Source: Henricia sp. BOLD:AAB3569 (taxonomy: Eukaryota; Echinodermata; Asteroidea; Spinulosida; Echinasteridae). Taken from it: a stretch of 64,000 bases of DNA. The DNA lies in NCBI GenBank assembly GCA_037783545.1, contig JBBELK010000402.1:558001-622000 (forward strand), read 5' to 3'. Below, piece after piece: positions 20,156-30,200 of the stretch. A program made the translations under genes and the position numbers. The notes under the pieces were generated by a model. The model did not search any database and had not been told where the DNA came from. It was given only the letters and a program-made list of their open reading frames with translations. Each line of letters begins with the position of its first letter. Position 1 is the stretch's first letter.

Positions 20156-21798
20156 TTAAAGGCCCTGTAGATGATCTGTTTTTTGAGCGATTCTGCGAAT
20201 AAAACCATTATAAATCAAACGAAAGACATCAACAAACTCATCCGAAGAAATATCAGCTTTGTCAAATGTACCACGTTTATAAAAAACATGAAAATCCATA
20301 TGCGTTCTCCTGGTATTAAGGCGGGGTGTTTCAAATATTCGTTCTCAGTTGATCTGGTACTATGTGGCTTGCGTCATGCATTCTGTGGCGCACATCATAT
20401 ACTGCGTGTGAGCGCGATCCATAAAAATACATCGCGTTGGAACACGCACACGCAGTACACAGAGCCCATGCATTTTGGACCGCGTAGATGCGAACCAAAA
20501 ATAAGTAAATCGGTGGATATGTGACTGGGCTTTTAATAATAATGGCAACAGCGCCAGGAGTACCCTGCAAAATAGACAGGTGCCCTCCACATGAATCCAT
20601 AATTGTACTTGTGTGAATAATCCTATTCTACTTTTTGGACCATTTTTTAAAAAATGTAGCATCTGTTCTGGGTTTGCTTTGTATCACCCAAAATCGCACA
20701 ATCTCTGCAAGTACATGTACCAGGCGATTATAGTAATTTCCTAAGCATTAGGAAAATGCCTCTGGGCCACTTGCAGCCAATAAAAAGATGATTTAACAAC
20801 GAAGGTTATTTACAAGATGTTTTATTTTAGAGGATAATATACTACACTCTGCAGCTGTCCTTTCAAGCCAATATATTCCTGTGTCCTTCAGAGGATTAAG
20901 AAAAACATGCACTTAATTTGTCTAAGCTTAGAAGATATTATGTAAACTGTTAAAGCCTGCTATTAAGTCTGGAATACGATACTTCATTTGGGATTCTGCT
21001 CTTTTTGTTTGAGGTTTGGTGAAAAGCCCGGTGCTTATGTGGGAAGTCTTGGCAGAGTGTGAATCTAATTTCAACTTCAAAGGGTCTGTTTGACAAGATA
21101 ATCCTTGGTTTTCAGTCTGAATGTGGTTTTATTTGATCTTTGTAATTGATAGATCAGAGGGTACTTTGTAAGGGGGGATGGTGAATGAATGTGGGAAAAT
21201 TTGGAGGATTGTAGAGGACAAATAAAGATTTGTTCACAATATACTTTTTGGTATAACTCAGTTAAAGGCTTAGTGGATCATTTGCAATGACCCCAAAAAG
21301 AAATCGACGAGTTTACAGGGGAAAAGTTCTGAAAGTAAAGATTGAATTAATAGCAACTACCCAATGAAAGGTTTCCGCTCGAAATGATATAATTTTACCA
21401 GAAAATAATCCGTAAAGATGAAATTATTTAGATCGTTTGCAAACGATTTACTTATTTTTGGTTCGCATCTACGCGGTCCAAAATGCATAGGCGCTGTGTA
21501 CTGCGTGTGCGTGTTCCAACGCGATGCATTTTTATGGATCGCGCGCACACGCAGTATGATGTGCGCCACAGAGTGCATGACGCAAGCCACATAGTACCCG
21601 ATCAACTGAGAACGAATATTTGAAACACCCCGCTAAGACCAGGAAAACGCATATGGATTTTCATGGTTTTTTTAAACGTGGTACATGATTTGACAAAGCT
21701 GAAATTTCTTCGGATGAGTTTGTTGATGTCTTTCCTTTGATTTATAATGGTTTTATTCGCAGAATCGCTCAAAAACAGATCATCTACAGGGCCTTTAA
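20156..21798. mobile_element. 1.6-kb TTAA-flanked foldback element
   Basis: TTAAAGGCCCTGTAGATGAT at the left mirrors ATCATCTACAGGGCCTTTAA at the right. The arms are about 360 bases each (20156-20515 and 21440-21798) and remain closely complementary, for example CACACGCAGTACACAGAGCC against GGCGCTGTGTACTGCGTGTG. TTAA lies at both ends. The roughly 920-base centre is not self-complementary, encodes no recognisable transposase, and includes a SINE 3' fragment at 20525. Confidence 0.75.
20525..20600 (+). repeat. SINE 3' body fragment
   Basis: AATAATAATGGCAACAGCGCC and CCCTGCAAAATAGACAGGTGC follow the 3' body of the SINE at 12637 (GGTAACAGCGCCTTGAACACC). No head present. Confidence 0.5.
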
Positions 21799-22213
21799 GG
21801 CCTGTCCGCATTGGACTTTTTTGAGGAAAATGTACCGAGACGATGGGTACCTTTCCGATATTAAGTCCAGTGCGGACAGCCCAGGACGTTTTTCTCTCAG
21901 GAACTTTTCCCGAGTCCAGCGGTTACTTTTCCTGGCCAACTACTGCCCAGGAAAAATTCCCAGGTAACTTTTCCCGAGACGAAAAGTCCAATGCGGACAC
22001 AGCGAGTAGGTAAAAGTGCTCTGGAAGCGTACGTCCGAGCCGTGAAAGTCAAACTGCGAAGGGACACTGCCCATGCTCTCCCACGGTCTCGGTAAAATTT
22101 TACTGTGTCAAAAAGTCCAAATGCGGACAGCAGTAAAATTTAGCCATTTTTCATTTTACCATCGTCTCGGTAAAACCTCCTAAAGAACAAGTCCAATGTG
22201 GACACGGCTTTAG
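21799..22213. mobile_element. CCGCATTGGACTTTTTT MITE, copy 2
   Basis: GGCCTGTCCGCATTGGACTT at the left mirrors AAGTCCAATGTGGACACGGC at the right, with CGAGACGATGGGTACC and CATCGTCTCGG inside. It abuts the TTAA of the foldback element with no spacer. Internal AAGTCCAGTGCGGACAGCCC repeats the end motif. Confidence 0.7.
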
Positions 22214-22245
22214 TTGATGGGTGCTTTGACTCAAATGAAAGTGTG

Positions 22246-22577
22246 GGGTACCGTGGCCGAGTGGTTAGGGTAAAGGCTTGGTGTTGCAGGTTCGATACCC
22301 TTCGGAAGGGATGTAAAACCATTGGTCCAGTGTGTTGAGTAACGCACTTAAAAGATCCTAGAGGCACTCTTTCATGAAGAGTAAAAGGGAATTTCTCGGT
22401 GTCTCTGGCCGTCGGCTGCCAATGGCGCCACCCAACAGCATCACTACACCATTTTGAATGGGGGGGGTGCCTTGCCCAAGGGCACACGCACCATGGTCGC
22501 GGCCAGGAATCGAACCCACGACCGTGGATTTAGACATGCTCTTGAGTTCAACGCACCAAACCGCTCTGCCATATGGT
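22246..22577. mobile_element. Two SINE copies joined tail to tail
   Basis: Plus strand 22246-22455: GGTACCGTGGCCGAGTGGTTA (A box), GCAGGTTCGATACCC (B box), then a body matching the SINE at 5275 (GGGATGTAAAACCATTGGTCC, AAAGATCCTAGAG). Minus strand 22577-22460: ATGGCAGAGCGGTTTGGTGC, B box GTGGGTTCGATTCCTGG, then GTGCCCTTGGGCAAGGCAC. Both heads face outward and the bodies meet near 22455. The plus copy seems to have lost the segment between head and body. Confidence 0.65.
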
Positions 22578-23025
22578 ACATTAACGAGCCCCTGTTTTAG
22601 AGTAATATTCCTACTTTCAAAAACGTGACTAGTGTTTAAATTTGATCCCCTTGAACAGTAATAATTTTTTTCTGGTCTTCAACCAACAATTTCCCCTTTG
22701 TGAAAACATAATTTGTCAACCTTGGTTTTCATTTTGTTCTATTCAGTTATAATGCAGGATTCAGACCCTACGTGACTGATCTTTGACAAGGCAATTGTCA
22801 TAACTTCACACCCCTGTGGGGTGACCGACAACTTTAATAATATGTCCCAAATAAACAACCTTGCAACCACAATAAAATATTGTCCATCTATTCACGCGTA
22901 GCATTGTAAAATGACATACTTGACAAATTTTTGAAGTGGGATTTTTGGGGCAAGGTTACGATTTGTGCTAATAAGTGTCTCTTTTTAGAACACCTGACTT
23001 CTTGTTTGGCTTAGTTCTGTGCGAT
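22578..23025. other. No recognised feature
   Basis: AT-rich spacer. Confidence 0.45.
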
Positions 23026-23606
23026 TTAAAGGGCCCCTTATTTAGGATTTTTATCAATGAAATATATGCTTTAAAACCACTCTACTCAGTTAAAGTCATA
23101 AAAATCCTATTTGGAGCTTGCTTTGGGGGTTAAAACAAAGGTTTTTAGTTTTTATGCTAATGAAAATATGCATATTCATGACCAAGGTCACGATGTCACA
23201 AGAGGCAACCACAGGAAAATCACATTCAACTGTGCACAAAAGATTCAACTTTTTTCTTAATTTTCCTGAAACTTTTGTAATCCATGGCTGTTTGAGTTTG
23301 TTTTACATGTTGCCTGCTGTAAGCCATGACAAAACTGGGGGTAGAAACTGCAGCAATTTGCCACAAGTCCAACTTGAAGTCTTATGTTTTTTCTTAACTT
23401 TTCCCTTCTGTCTTCCTTATGTGATGCACTCAAAACAGCGCCCTCTGTCTGTGATTTATTGCAATGAAATCTTCAAAGTTGAAAAAGGCCACCTTTTATT
23501 GATTTGACATCCAAACGAACAATAGTATGTCTTGCTGAACAAGTAATCCGTCATTATGAAGCAAAGCTTAGGCACAAAGTTGTTTAGCATGTCACAGGCC
23601 CTTTAA
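23026..23606 (+). mobile_element. TTAA-flanked MITE with TTAAAGGGCC ends
   Basis: TTAAAGGGCC at 23026 mirrors GGCCCTTTAA ending at 23606, with TTAA on both sides. The left 340 bases match 41383-41730 (TTTTTATCAATGAAAT, TTTACATGTTGCCTG), which lacks the right end. Arms are short; the interior has no coding signal I accept. Confidence 0.65.
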
Positions 23607-23638
23607 AGAAGTGTGTCCAGAACACTTTTTTTGACCTT

Positions 23639-23696
23639 CCCCCCCCCCCCCCCCTCCCCCCCTCCCCCCCCCCCCCTCCCCCCCCCCCCCCCCCCC
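23639..23696. repeat. Poly-C tract inside family A
   Basis: Nearly uninterrupted C for almost 60 bases with four isolated Ts. It sits exactly where unexpanded family A copies have a short G-rich (complement C-rich) word such as GGGGAGGGGG at about 15220. Confidence 0.85.
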
Positions 23697-23807
23697 TTCT
23701 TATTTCTCCCATGGGTGTTGAGATTTTGATACCATATCAGTTGTCATATTTTACGCATTACCATTCTGAAATGTAGGTAAAAAAAGGACATCGTAAAAAA
23801 AACACCA

Positions 23808-24492
23808 ATAGGCGTGTTTCTATTGATATCCATTTACCGGATAATGCCAGAAAAGACGGAAAATGTGCTCAGTAGAAACAGGTCTTATCCGCTATTTTCC
23901 GGTGAATGGCGGGGAGAATTTTCCTTCTCGAGGATGGAAAATGCCGGGAAATTTTTCCGGGAAGCGCCAATAAAAACACACACCGTTCCGCTCGAGTGTA
24001 CGAGCGTGTAGTACATTATATACGAACCTGCGGACAAAGGAGGTCCGCATAAACCAGGTAGCACCGTAACTGTGTGGGCTTGCACAGGTCCGCAGACGAG
24101 TTGTCTTAGCATTTGAAAAAGGATAAGGGGAGGGGGTTCAAAAAAAAGTATAAGGTGTGTAACGATGCCCTTAAACGAATTGTAAAATTAGGGCAAAATC
24201 CTGCGTTTCGTTTTTGAGAAAAAAAAGAAGTCCGCATAGTGTATGTGGTAACGGTCTGTGTGCGTATACAGGGGGAGAAAATGTAAACATGACCGCACAA
24301 TGACTGATCCAATGTACGTGCTTGACCCCTGCATGTGACCTTTACCCGGCAAATCAGGGAAGCGTGATGGAAGGCCAGCAGGCTTGGCTATTTTCTGGAT
24401 AGAGCGGCTCAGTAGAAACTTCGCGTTGCCCGCTATTTTACCGGCAAATGGGTTTACCGGTAAAATTCCGGATCTTCAATAGAAACACGCTT
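23808..24492. mobile_element. MITE with GCGTGTTTCTATTGA ends, nested in family A
   Basis: GGCGTGTTTCTATTGATATCC at the left mirrors CCGGATCTTCAATAGAAACACGC at the right. Inside, TTTACCGGATAATGCC, TTTTCCGGTG and ATTTTACCGGCAAAT are complementary words. About 685 bases, no transposase. Target duplication not resolvable. Confidence 0.7.
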
Positions 24493-24690
24493 TGTAATGT
24501 AATTTATCCGGTTACACTAAAGCAGTGCAGTGATTACACCAACCTTTTTGCTCCCACATCCAAATTGGAGATTGCAAATTTCCTGTTTTCTTCCCATGGA
24601 TACATTTTTGGGGATGTATTATATATGATTGTTAGGTTAGATCAAAATCCATTTTCTGGAAAAATCTGAATAAGCTTCTTTAAAAATGCC

Positions 24691-25204
24691 CCTTATGCCA
24701 AATTAAGGTTAAGAGGGATTAACTGTCCTCCTCAAGCAATCTTGACCTTTCTCTATCAGACACTTGAGTTTGACAAAATTAGCTTATACCCCTGACAGTT
24801 CCTTTGTATTCAAACGACCTTCCCCACCCCACTGACAAAAGAAAACTTGAGAAAGTTTGTTAAAATAGTTTGCTCTTCTGTGTTTCAACAATAGAAAACA
24901 ACTGATTTCATCAATAACGGACATTTTGCTTCTTCAGTCCTTCAGGAAAACCTTGTTGAATTGGTTCCTACTTTTGTGAAAGGCAGCTTTTTTTTGTTGT
25001 ATCTATTATGTTTTGGTAGCCTTGTTTTGGCGGATTTGTGTGAGCCCTTTGTAGCCGAAATCTGGAAATGATTGGACGTGATATAAAATCGTAACCATGA
25101 ATTTCATTGAAAAAAAAAATGAGATTTGTGGTGTAAAAACTGCAAGTGTAAGCTATTTTGGGCGAATTCAACCCCTCTAAAGTATTGTGCCACTCCTGGC
25201 GACG
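24691..25204. other. No recognised feature
   Basis: AT-rich; plausibly part of the intron upstream of the exon at 25579. Confidence 0.4.
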
Positions 25205-25530
25205 CTGATTAAAAGATGCAAGATTATTTCGCCCCCGAGTTCACACATGTTCTCGATTCACGCTTGTTCTCATACCGTACTTGCCCGGGGTGACCTCACT
25301 TGAACAAGGGAGGACTCGCCCCTGCTCTTTTCACACTACCGTTCTCGCCCTGGGAAAAGCGTCTTGTCTCGGTGCAAGATTTTCAACCCTGCTCCCAGGC
25401 AGGGTTGAACTCGCCTCTTGGGAAAGGGCAATCTCGGGGGTGGCTTGGGGTTAGCGTGAGAATGGGTGAATCAGGGATTATTTTCACCTCCACGTCTCCC
25501 AGGCACCCCCAAGATTTGGTCTAGTGGGGA
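25205..25530. repeat. MITE-like fragment with CTCGCCC/GGGTTGAAC words
   Basis: CGCCCCCGAGTTCACACATG, TTTCACACTACCG, GCAGGGTTGAACTCGCC and TCTAGTGGGGAAATG resemble the elements at 6140 and 9567. Ends are poorly defined. Confidence 0.4.
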
Positions 25531-25578
25531 AATGCTTAAAATTAACAAATTAATATTATTTTTTTATCTTTTCTGCAG

Positions 25579-25649
25579 AGAGTGTAAGAAAGATACAGGA
25601 GAAACTGGAAGACTTCATCGCAGCTCTCAACAAGGAGAAGTCTAGATGA
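25579..25649 (+). CDS. Terminal coding exon of an unidentified gene
   Basis: A long pyrimidine tract (ATTATTTTTTTATCTTTTCT) leads to a CAG acceptor at 25576-25578. The open frame then begins SVRKIQEKLE, ends FIAALNKEKSR and stops at TGA (25647-25649). The 22 residues are charged and would form an amphipathic helix, a common type of protein C-terminus. Downstream is AT-rich and could be 3' UTR, though no clear AATAAA was seen nearby. I could not place the family, and no convincing upstream exon was found, so the preceding intron probably contains the transposon-rich sequence before it. Could be a chance match, but splice site, composition and codon use agree. Confidence 0.5.
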
Positions 25650-26039
25650 CCATAACCTGCCAGTAGCAACAACTTAAAGCTAAGCTTCCATAGATTGAAT
25701 AGTACATTAATATTGTGATTGAACTATATTAGCCAAGTAGCGCGTTGGATTACCTTCCCTGCGTTTACCCGTCGGGTGATGACGGACCTGCGCAGCCATG
25801 GGCGTAGGCTGGTTTGGTCCCGGAGAGGTGGGACAAGGTGCGATTTTCATGAAAGTGGAACTCCAACTTTAATTTGACATATGTTTGAATCAGGCCATCG
25901 TGTTTGACAACAGCAGGGATCCTTCACTTGCAGGTATCATAAACAAATATTAAAATTTTACACATTTCAAAACGTAACTTAATGCTCCATGCCCCTAGCA
26001 GCAAGGCAGAATAAGCGAAGACTTTAGCCCGAACAGAGA
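25650..26039 (+). other. Possible 3' UTR and spacer
   Basis: Follows the terminal exon. No polyadenylation signal stands out and no other gene is seen. Confidence 0.3.
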
Positions 26040-26195
26040 ACTAGCATTGTCAAGTTACCGCGGCCATGATGTCAAACCAAGAGGGGCAACGAAAACTTTC
26101 CGCTCAGCCATGGTAGTTTTACAGGGCTGTGTTTTAGTCCAGTGGGAACAGTTTTGCCCTGTAAAAGTAACATAACCCTGGATTAAACAATGGCA
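26040..26195. repeat. Partial relative of the 8574 MITE
   Basis: AAGTTACCGCGGCCATGATG, AACTTTCCGCTCAGCCATGG, TTTTACAGGGC and AGTCCAGTGGGAACAGTTTTG follow 8670-8830 in order. Both outer ends missing. Confidence 0.55.
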
Positions 26196-26596
26196 CCCTG
26201 TTTACAATTGATCATTCCCCGATCACAAACTGAGTGTAGACGTTCTCGGGACCAAATTGGCCCCGGATCAGACCCTGAGATTTTGGCATCGCGTTGGGGG
26301 AGGGTTTGATCCCGAGCTCGGGATCCGTTTGTGGTTACATAAGCAATTAATCTTTACTGCATCCTGCCGCATCTGTTTCACAGCCGTAGCGGGGGAAAAG
26401 CCCGCGAAATTCAAGTGGCCTGGTACACTGTACATGCACACATTGATCAATACATGACTGCAACTTCTGGCACCGCGCTCGAGATCAACTACAGAATGTA
26501 AACGCGGCACTCGGGATCATTGCGGTTAACACTGACACATTCTTATCAGGGGATCAATCTTGATCCCGAGCTCGGGACCAGTGTAAACACGGAGTA
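26196..26596. mobile_element. MITE with GTTTACA/TGTAAAC ends
   Basis: CCCTGTTTACAATTGATCATTC at the left is roughly complementary to GGGACCAGTGTAAACACGG at the right. Interior TGATCCCGAGCTCGGGATC (26310) and the same word at 26560 are palindromes. Related in end sequence to 10316. Confidence 0.5.
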
Positions 26597-26988
26597 AGAC
26601 TACATACGTACATTCAGTTTAATGGCTATGGCTGGAGTTATTATACAGGAGTTCAAGGCAATTGAATAGCCGGCTACCGTTGACTTAAATGCATAATTTC
26701 AAGCCGTAGCCAAGAAATTCGGAACCAACCTATATTACACAATTTGTAAGTGTAGTAGTGGTGGGCGGGTCTTTTGGGGGGTGGGGGGCGGGGGACAATG
26801 TGGGGTATTTTCTGAGGAAACAAAATACAGTATTGAATCATGAATTGTAAAGATATGTTTGGGTCAATGCTTTGGTATTGTGGAAACCTGCTGTAAATAT
26901 CTAACATGAATGTCAAATATACTCTTTGTCAGGTCTTATAATCTTCATCTGTTTTGAAACAGATAGTGAATCAGCTATGCCATAACAA
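26597..26988. other. No recognised feature
   Basis: G-rich word at 26770-26795; nothing else supported. Confidence 0.45.
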
Positions 26989-27328
26989 TAAGGCCAAACA
27001 AAATAAATGGTGTGTTTACGGTAACCCGACCTACCTGGCATTTTTGAGGCCAAATTGTCGACCTCAAACTTTTTATTGCCGATTTTCAAGTTGATAATTT
27101 TAAATGAGCACTATTTGCAATAATTTCCAACGAACATAACATTTTTTACACTTGAACATGAACATGGTTAATAGTGTTTATAGTGAGTTTCAAATATTGC
27201 AAAACAACACACAAATGCATGAACTAAAATGTAAAAGAAAATGACAAAATATAATTATTTTCCTACCTACCTACCTGATTTTGTTTAGGCCGTTATCGTA
27301 AACGCACCATTTATTTTGTTTGGCCTAA
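26989..27328. mobile_element. Harbinger-like MITE with TAA duplication
   Basis: GGCCAAACAAAATAAATGGTG at 26992 mirrors CACCATTTATTTTGTTTGGCC ending 27325, an almost perfect terminal repeat continuing through TTTACG. TAA flanks each side (26989-26991, 27326-27328). A 3-base TWA target duplication is the signature of PIF/Harbinger transposition. CCTACCTACCTACC lies just inside the right end. Confidence 0.75.
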
Positions 27329-27702
27329 TGCATTGTTGTCAGAAAGGTACAAATATATCTGCTTCTGTAAATTTTGTTTATACAAATTTGATATCAAAAA
27401 GTCCCCTTTTTTTAATCGGTTCATTGCGTGATGGAATGTGGTGTTCGATTTGAGTGTAATCCGGATGCATTTACAATACATGGGGGTATTGTGAATAACA
27501 ATGGTGCATCATATACATGTATAGATTTTTGGGGGGAACGTTTGTTTATATTTGCGCATTGGTTTGGCAGGGTCGCAAGAACGTTTCATACTAGACACAA
27601 TTTCGGGGTTGGCACAGGTTTGGAAACAAGTGGCGTGTGAACCCAGGGTTAAAGGAAGGGACAACACTTGCAAAGGGTTCCCTAACTCAGTACACTTCAT
27701 GT
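27329..27702. other. No recognised feature
   Basis: No supported gene or element. Confidence 0.45.
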
Positions 27703-27985
27703 AAGTCGCCATCTTTTGCAGTTCAGCGCTCGGACTTGAGAGGGCATGAGTCAGGACACAACAGATTTTTACATACTTCACGGCGTATGGGAGTCGGGAA
27801 ACAAGGCATTAATCTTGATGTCATCCATGCAATCGTTGCATGGTTGCACGTCATCATCCCTTTTAAAATTTCAAATATGGCACGGCACATAGTTGCATTA
27901 GTTGCAGAGTTTATCATCAAAATTAATGCATAGTTCCGACCTGTCAATCAAACCGAACTCGCCGACCAATCACAACAGAGCTAGC
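27703..27985 (+). repeat. Family D dispersed repeat, uninterrupted copy
   Basis: GTCGCCATCTTTTGC, CATACTTCACGGCG, GCAATCGTTGCATGGTTG and AATTTCAAATATGG match 17965-18590. It is the empty-site counterpart of the MITE insertion at 18080. Confidence 0.6.
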
Positions 27986-28636
27986 AGACGGCGCCCACAT
28001 AGGTCAAAGTGATGCAATCATCACACAATCACGCGATTTTCTGCCCAGACAGTTTGTATGTTGTATGTGCCAGTGACCGGGTGAATTTTGGTTTCAATGT
28101 TGAGCGATTCACTGTTCAAAGGTAGGAAAGCGCATTTTTATGAATATATGTCATCCCTGCATTACTAGCCCTTCGCTCAGTGTGTGCTACGGTAACTGTC
28201 GACCCTAAAACATAAATACCTTTGAGTTTTCTCCAATGAATCTGTGCTGTCCATGCCGAGTCCCGTTGCTTTGTACGTTGTCGCTATTTTTTTGCGATGG
28301 CTTGTGAGCACATAGCAACAATATCTAAGGGGCGGGGTTAACTGGGCAATCTCGGAACTATGCATTGTGTTACCAATGTTGAAAACAAGATTCTCTGGTT
28401 CTCATGAGTGTTTATGCACCGAGCAATACATCGGTATATTTTTGATTAAATTCATCAATAATTCCAAACAAGTGTTGCCTCTTCCTTTTAAAACTCAACT
28501 CTGTTTCAGACCATGAATTGGAATTTTCAACCCAGGGTAAAATTCTCAACCCTGAGTTGAAAAAAACTAGTGTGAAACGAGTACAATTGTCTTTAAACCG
28601 GTTTGAGTGAAGTCTAGTCTCCTGAATATCTTAATA
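27986..28636. other. Mostly unremarkable; short MITE-like word near 28500
   Basis: 28500-28585 has TTTTCAACCCAGGGTAAAAT and ATTCTCAACCCTGAGTTGAA, with GTTTCAGACC / AGTGTGAAAC outer words, like a minimal version of the CCCGGGG-type elements. Confidence 0.4.
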
Positions 28637-28859
28637 CAGGGCAATTCTATAAATTCAGATTTGCATTTAGGGCTTGTAATGCTTCACATATTCAAGTTGT
28701 TTGATTTTAAACACGTTCTTTAAACAGCTAGAAACCCCCTGTCCACATTTTTTTAGTTTTTCTGTTTATCATGGAGGTGTATGAGTCTACAACACCATGA
28801 CAACTTGTTTTTCACAAAAAATCGACAGGCTTTTGCTTAAAACGTAAAGCAGTTCCTAC

Positions 28860-28928
28860 CCTCTTCAGCCGAATTCTGAAACGCTCGAGGTCACTTGGCT
28901 TGTTTATCAACAGGGTTTTGACGTCATC
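28860..28928 (-). CDS. Possible internal exon inside the hAT-like element
   Basis: On the minus strand TTTTGTATGTTTCTCAG precedes an open 69-base stretch, DDVKTLLINKPSDLERF then RIRLKR, followed by GTAGGA. Acceptor and donor both fit consensus and the exon is phase 0 at both ends. I do not recognise the 23-residue peptide. Options: a host exon captured by the element, an exon of a host gene in whose intron the element evolved, or chance. No neighbouring exon found. Confidence 0.22.
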
Positions 28929-29699
28929 CTGAGAAACATACAAAACGGCCTGTACAGTATTGAATGGAAAATACACGAAGTAAATGTTTATCATGCCTGT
29001 TTTGTCCTTGTTATTCAAAATACAAACGTGAAAAACACTTCATGTAATATGACAACACTCTACTATTACCTGTTTTGTGGAAAAAACGGTGAAATTGTCG
29101 CTCACAATGAAGCTCTTTTGAAGTAAATACTGGTGCATTGCGACGGGTGGTTTTGTCACGGAACGAACGGCATTCACATCGGTCTGTCTACAGCATTGGA
29201 CGGTTCAATGCGGGGGAAGCTTCGACGTGTTTGAACATCGCCCGGTACAAGTTAGAATGAGCGACTCATTTTTCTCTCTCTTGGTAATAGAAAAGAAAAT
29301 CTTTCTGCTCTTTTTTTTTTTCATAGTGTGGTAAAACATACAACTACGCAGCTACTGGGCATATCTCTGGCTTTTTGGACCAACAAAATTCTTCAAAAAA
29401 CACCATCTAACAGAGACGGTTTTCCAAGTTTTTTGCGTGTAAACGTATGGAGCTAACAATCGTGTTGACTTCTCTTTCTCAGGATTGCGTCACGGGGTCA
29501 CGCGCATATCATGAATACCTAATGAGCGTTTCAGAAATCGCGAAAATCTCATTTTCGAAAAGCGCACTTTTGCTTGCAATTTATCCACTTAAAACCGACA
29601 ATTAAAAAATAATAAAAATCCACGTCGGCAAGAGGGATGTTTGGACTATCGAAAAAAGCCTTAATGCTGGATTTTCGTCAAGGGGGATTCTTCCTCTTT

Positions 29700-29903
29700 A
29701 AGCATCCTTGATGGAAGTGTAATTCCTACAAATCCCATTGTGATCCCATTCCCAACAAGCATAATAGGTCAAAAAACCTCGGTTTTGGACGAACTCATTG
29801 AGTACTTCCGAAACCGAGGTTTATTTTTTAGCGTACCTCGCTTATTGAGAATGGCATTACAATCAGTTTTTCAGGAATTACACTTTCATCAAGAATGCTT
29901 GAA
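29700..29903. repeat. Small foldback within the hAT-like element
   Basis: AAGCATCCTTGATGGAAGTG at 29700 mirrors CACTTTCATCAAGAATGCTT at 29902, through GTAATTCCT and its complement. At its centre a perfect 12-base arm hairpin (AAACCTCGGTTT at 29774, AAACCGAGGTTT at 29811) forms a second level of folding. Confidence 0.6.
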
Positions 29904-30027
29904 GAACATGTGTTTAAAATCAAACAACTTGAATACGTGAAGCATTACAAGCCCTCAAAGTTTCTGAAATGTAAATCTGAATTTATGGAATTGCCCCACA
30001 CTTAATATCCTCTTAACCATACTAAAT

Positions 30028-30200
30028 TGTTGTTGCTATGTTGTGCACACAGCAGGTTGTGAAGTACAGAATCAATACTGTGTTCACCGTAGGAGAGAAT
30101 GGCATAAAGCCACCAGATTCTTATTTGTTAGGCAATGATGTGCACTAAACAGTGTAGTATGTGAATTTCTTTTAACTGCATGACCACCATTTGACTGTCT
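30028..30200. repeat. Family H (GCTACGTGATGCACG) copy 1
   Basis: TTGTTGCTATGTTGTGCACAC, GTGAAGTACAGAATCAATAC, GGAGAGAATGGCATAAAG and GGCAATGATGTGCACTAAAC match the better copies at 40385, 50090 and 50995. Ends are weakly complementary, so a decayed MITE. Confidence 0.6.

Larger units (their letters stand above)
23610..24690 (-). repeat. Family A copy (minus), split by a nested MITE
   Basis: 23610-23807 and 24493-24690 together follow the intact copies at 47130 and 52000: CCATGGGTGTTGAGATTTTG, GACATCGTAAAAAA, then TTATCCGGTTACAC, TTTTTGCTCCCACATCC. The break falls in the segment that elsewhere reads CACCGATGTTTTGTGAAC. Confidence 0.7.
28637..29999. mobile_element. hAT-like non-autonomous element, 1.36 kb
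   Basis: CAGGGCAATTCTATAAATTC at the left mirrors GAATTTATGGAATTGCCCC at the right, and pairing continues for almost 100 bases (GGGCTTGTAATGCTTCAC, TTCAAGTTGTTTGATTTTAA). CTTAATA occurs just outside both ends, compatible with the 8-base duplication of hAT elements, whose ends often begin CAG. No transposase domain seen. The interior carries an exon-like stretch (28860) and a smaller foldback (29700). Confidence 0.65.

Noticed and set aside
23118-23507. 129-codon ORF.
   Set aside because: It lies inside the TTAA-flanked repeat at 23026, and the matching copy at 41383 does not preserve the frame.
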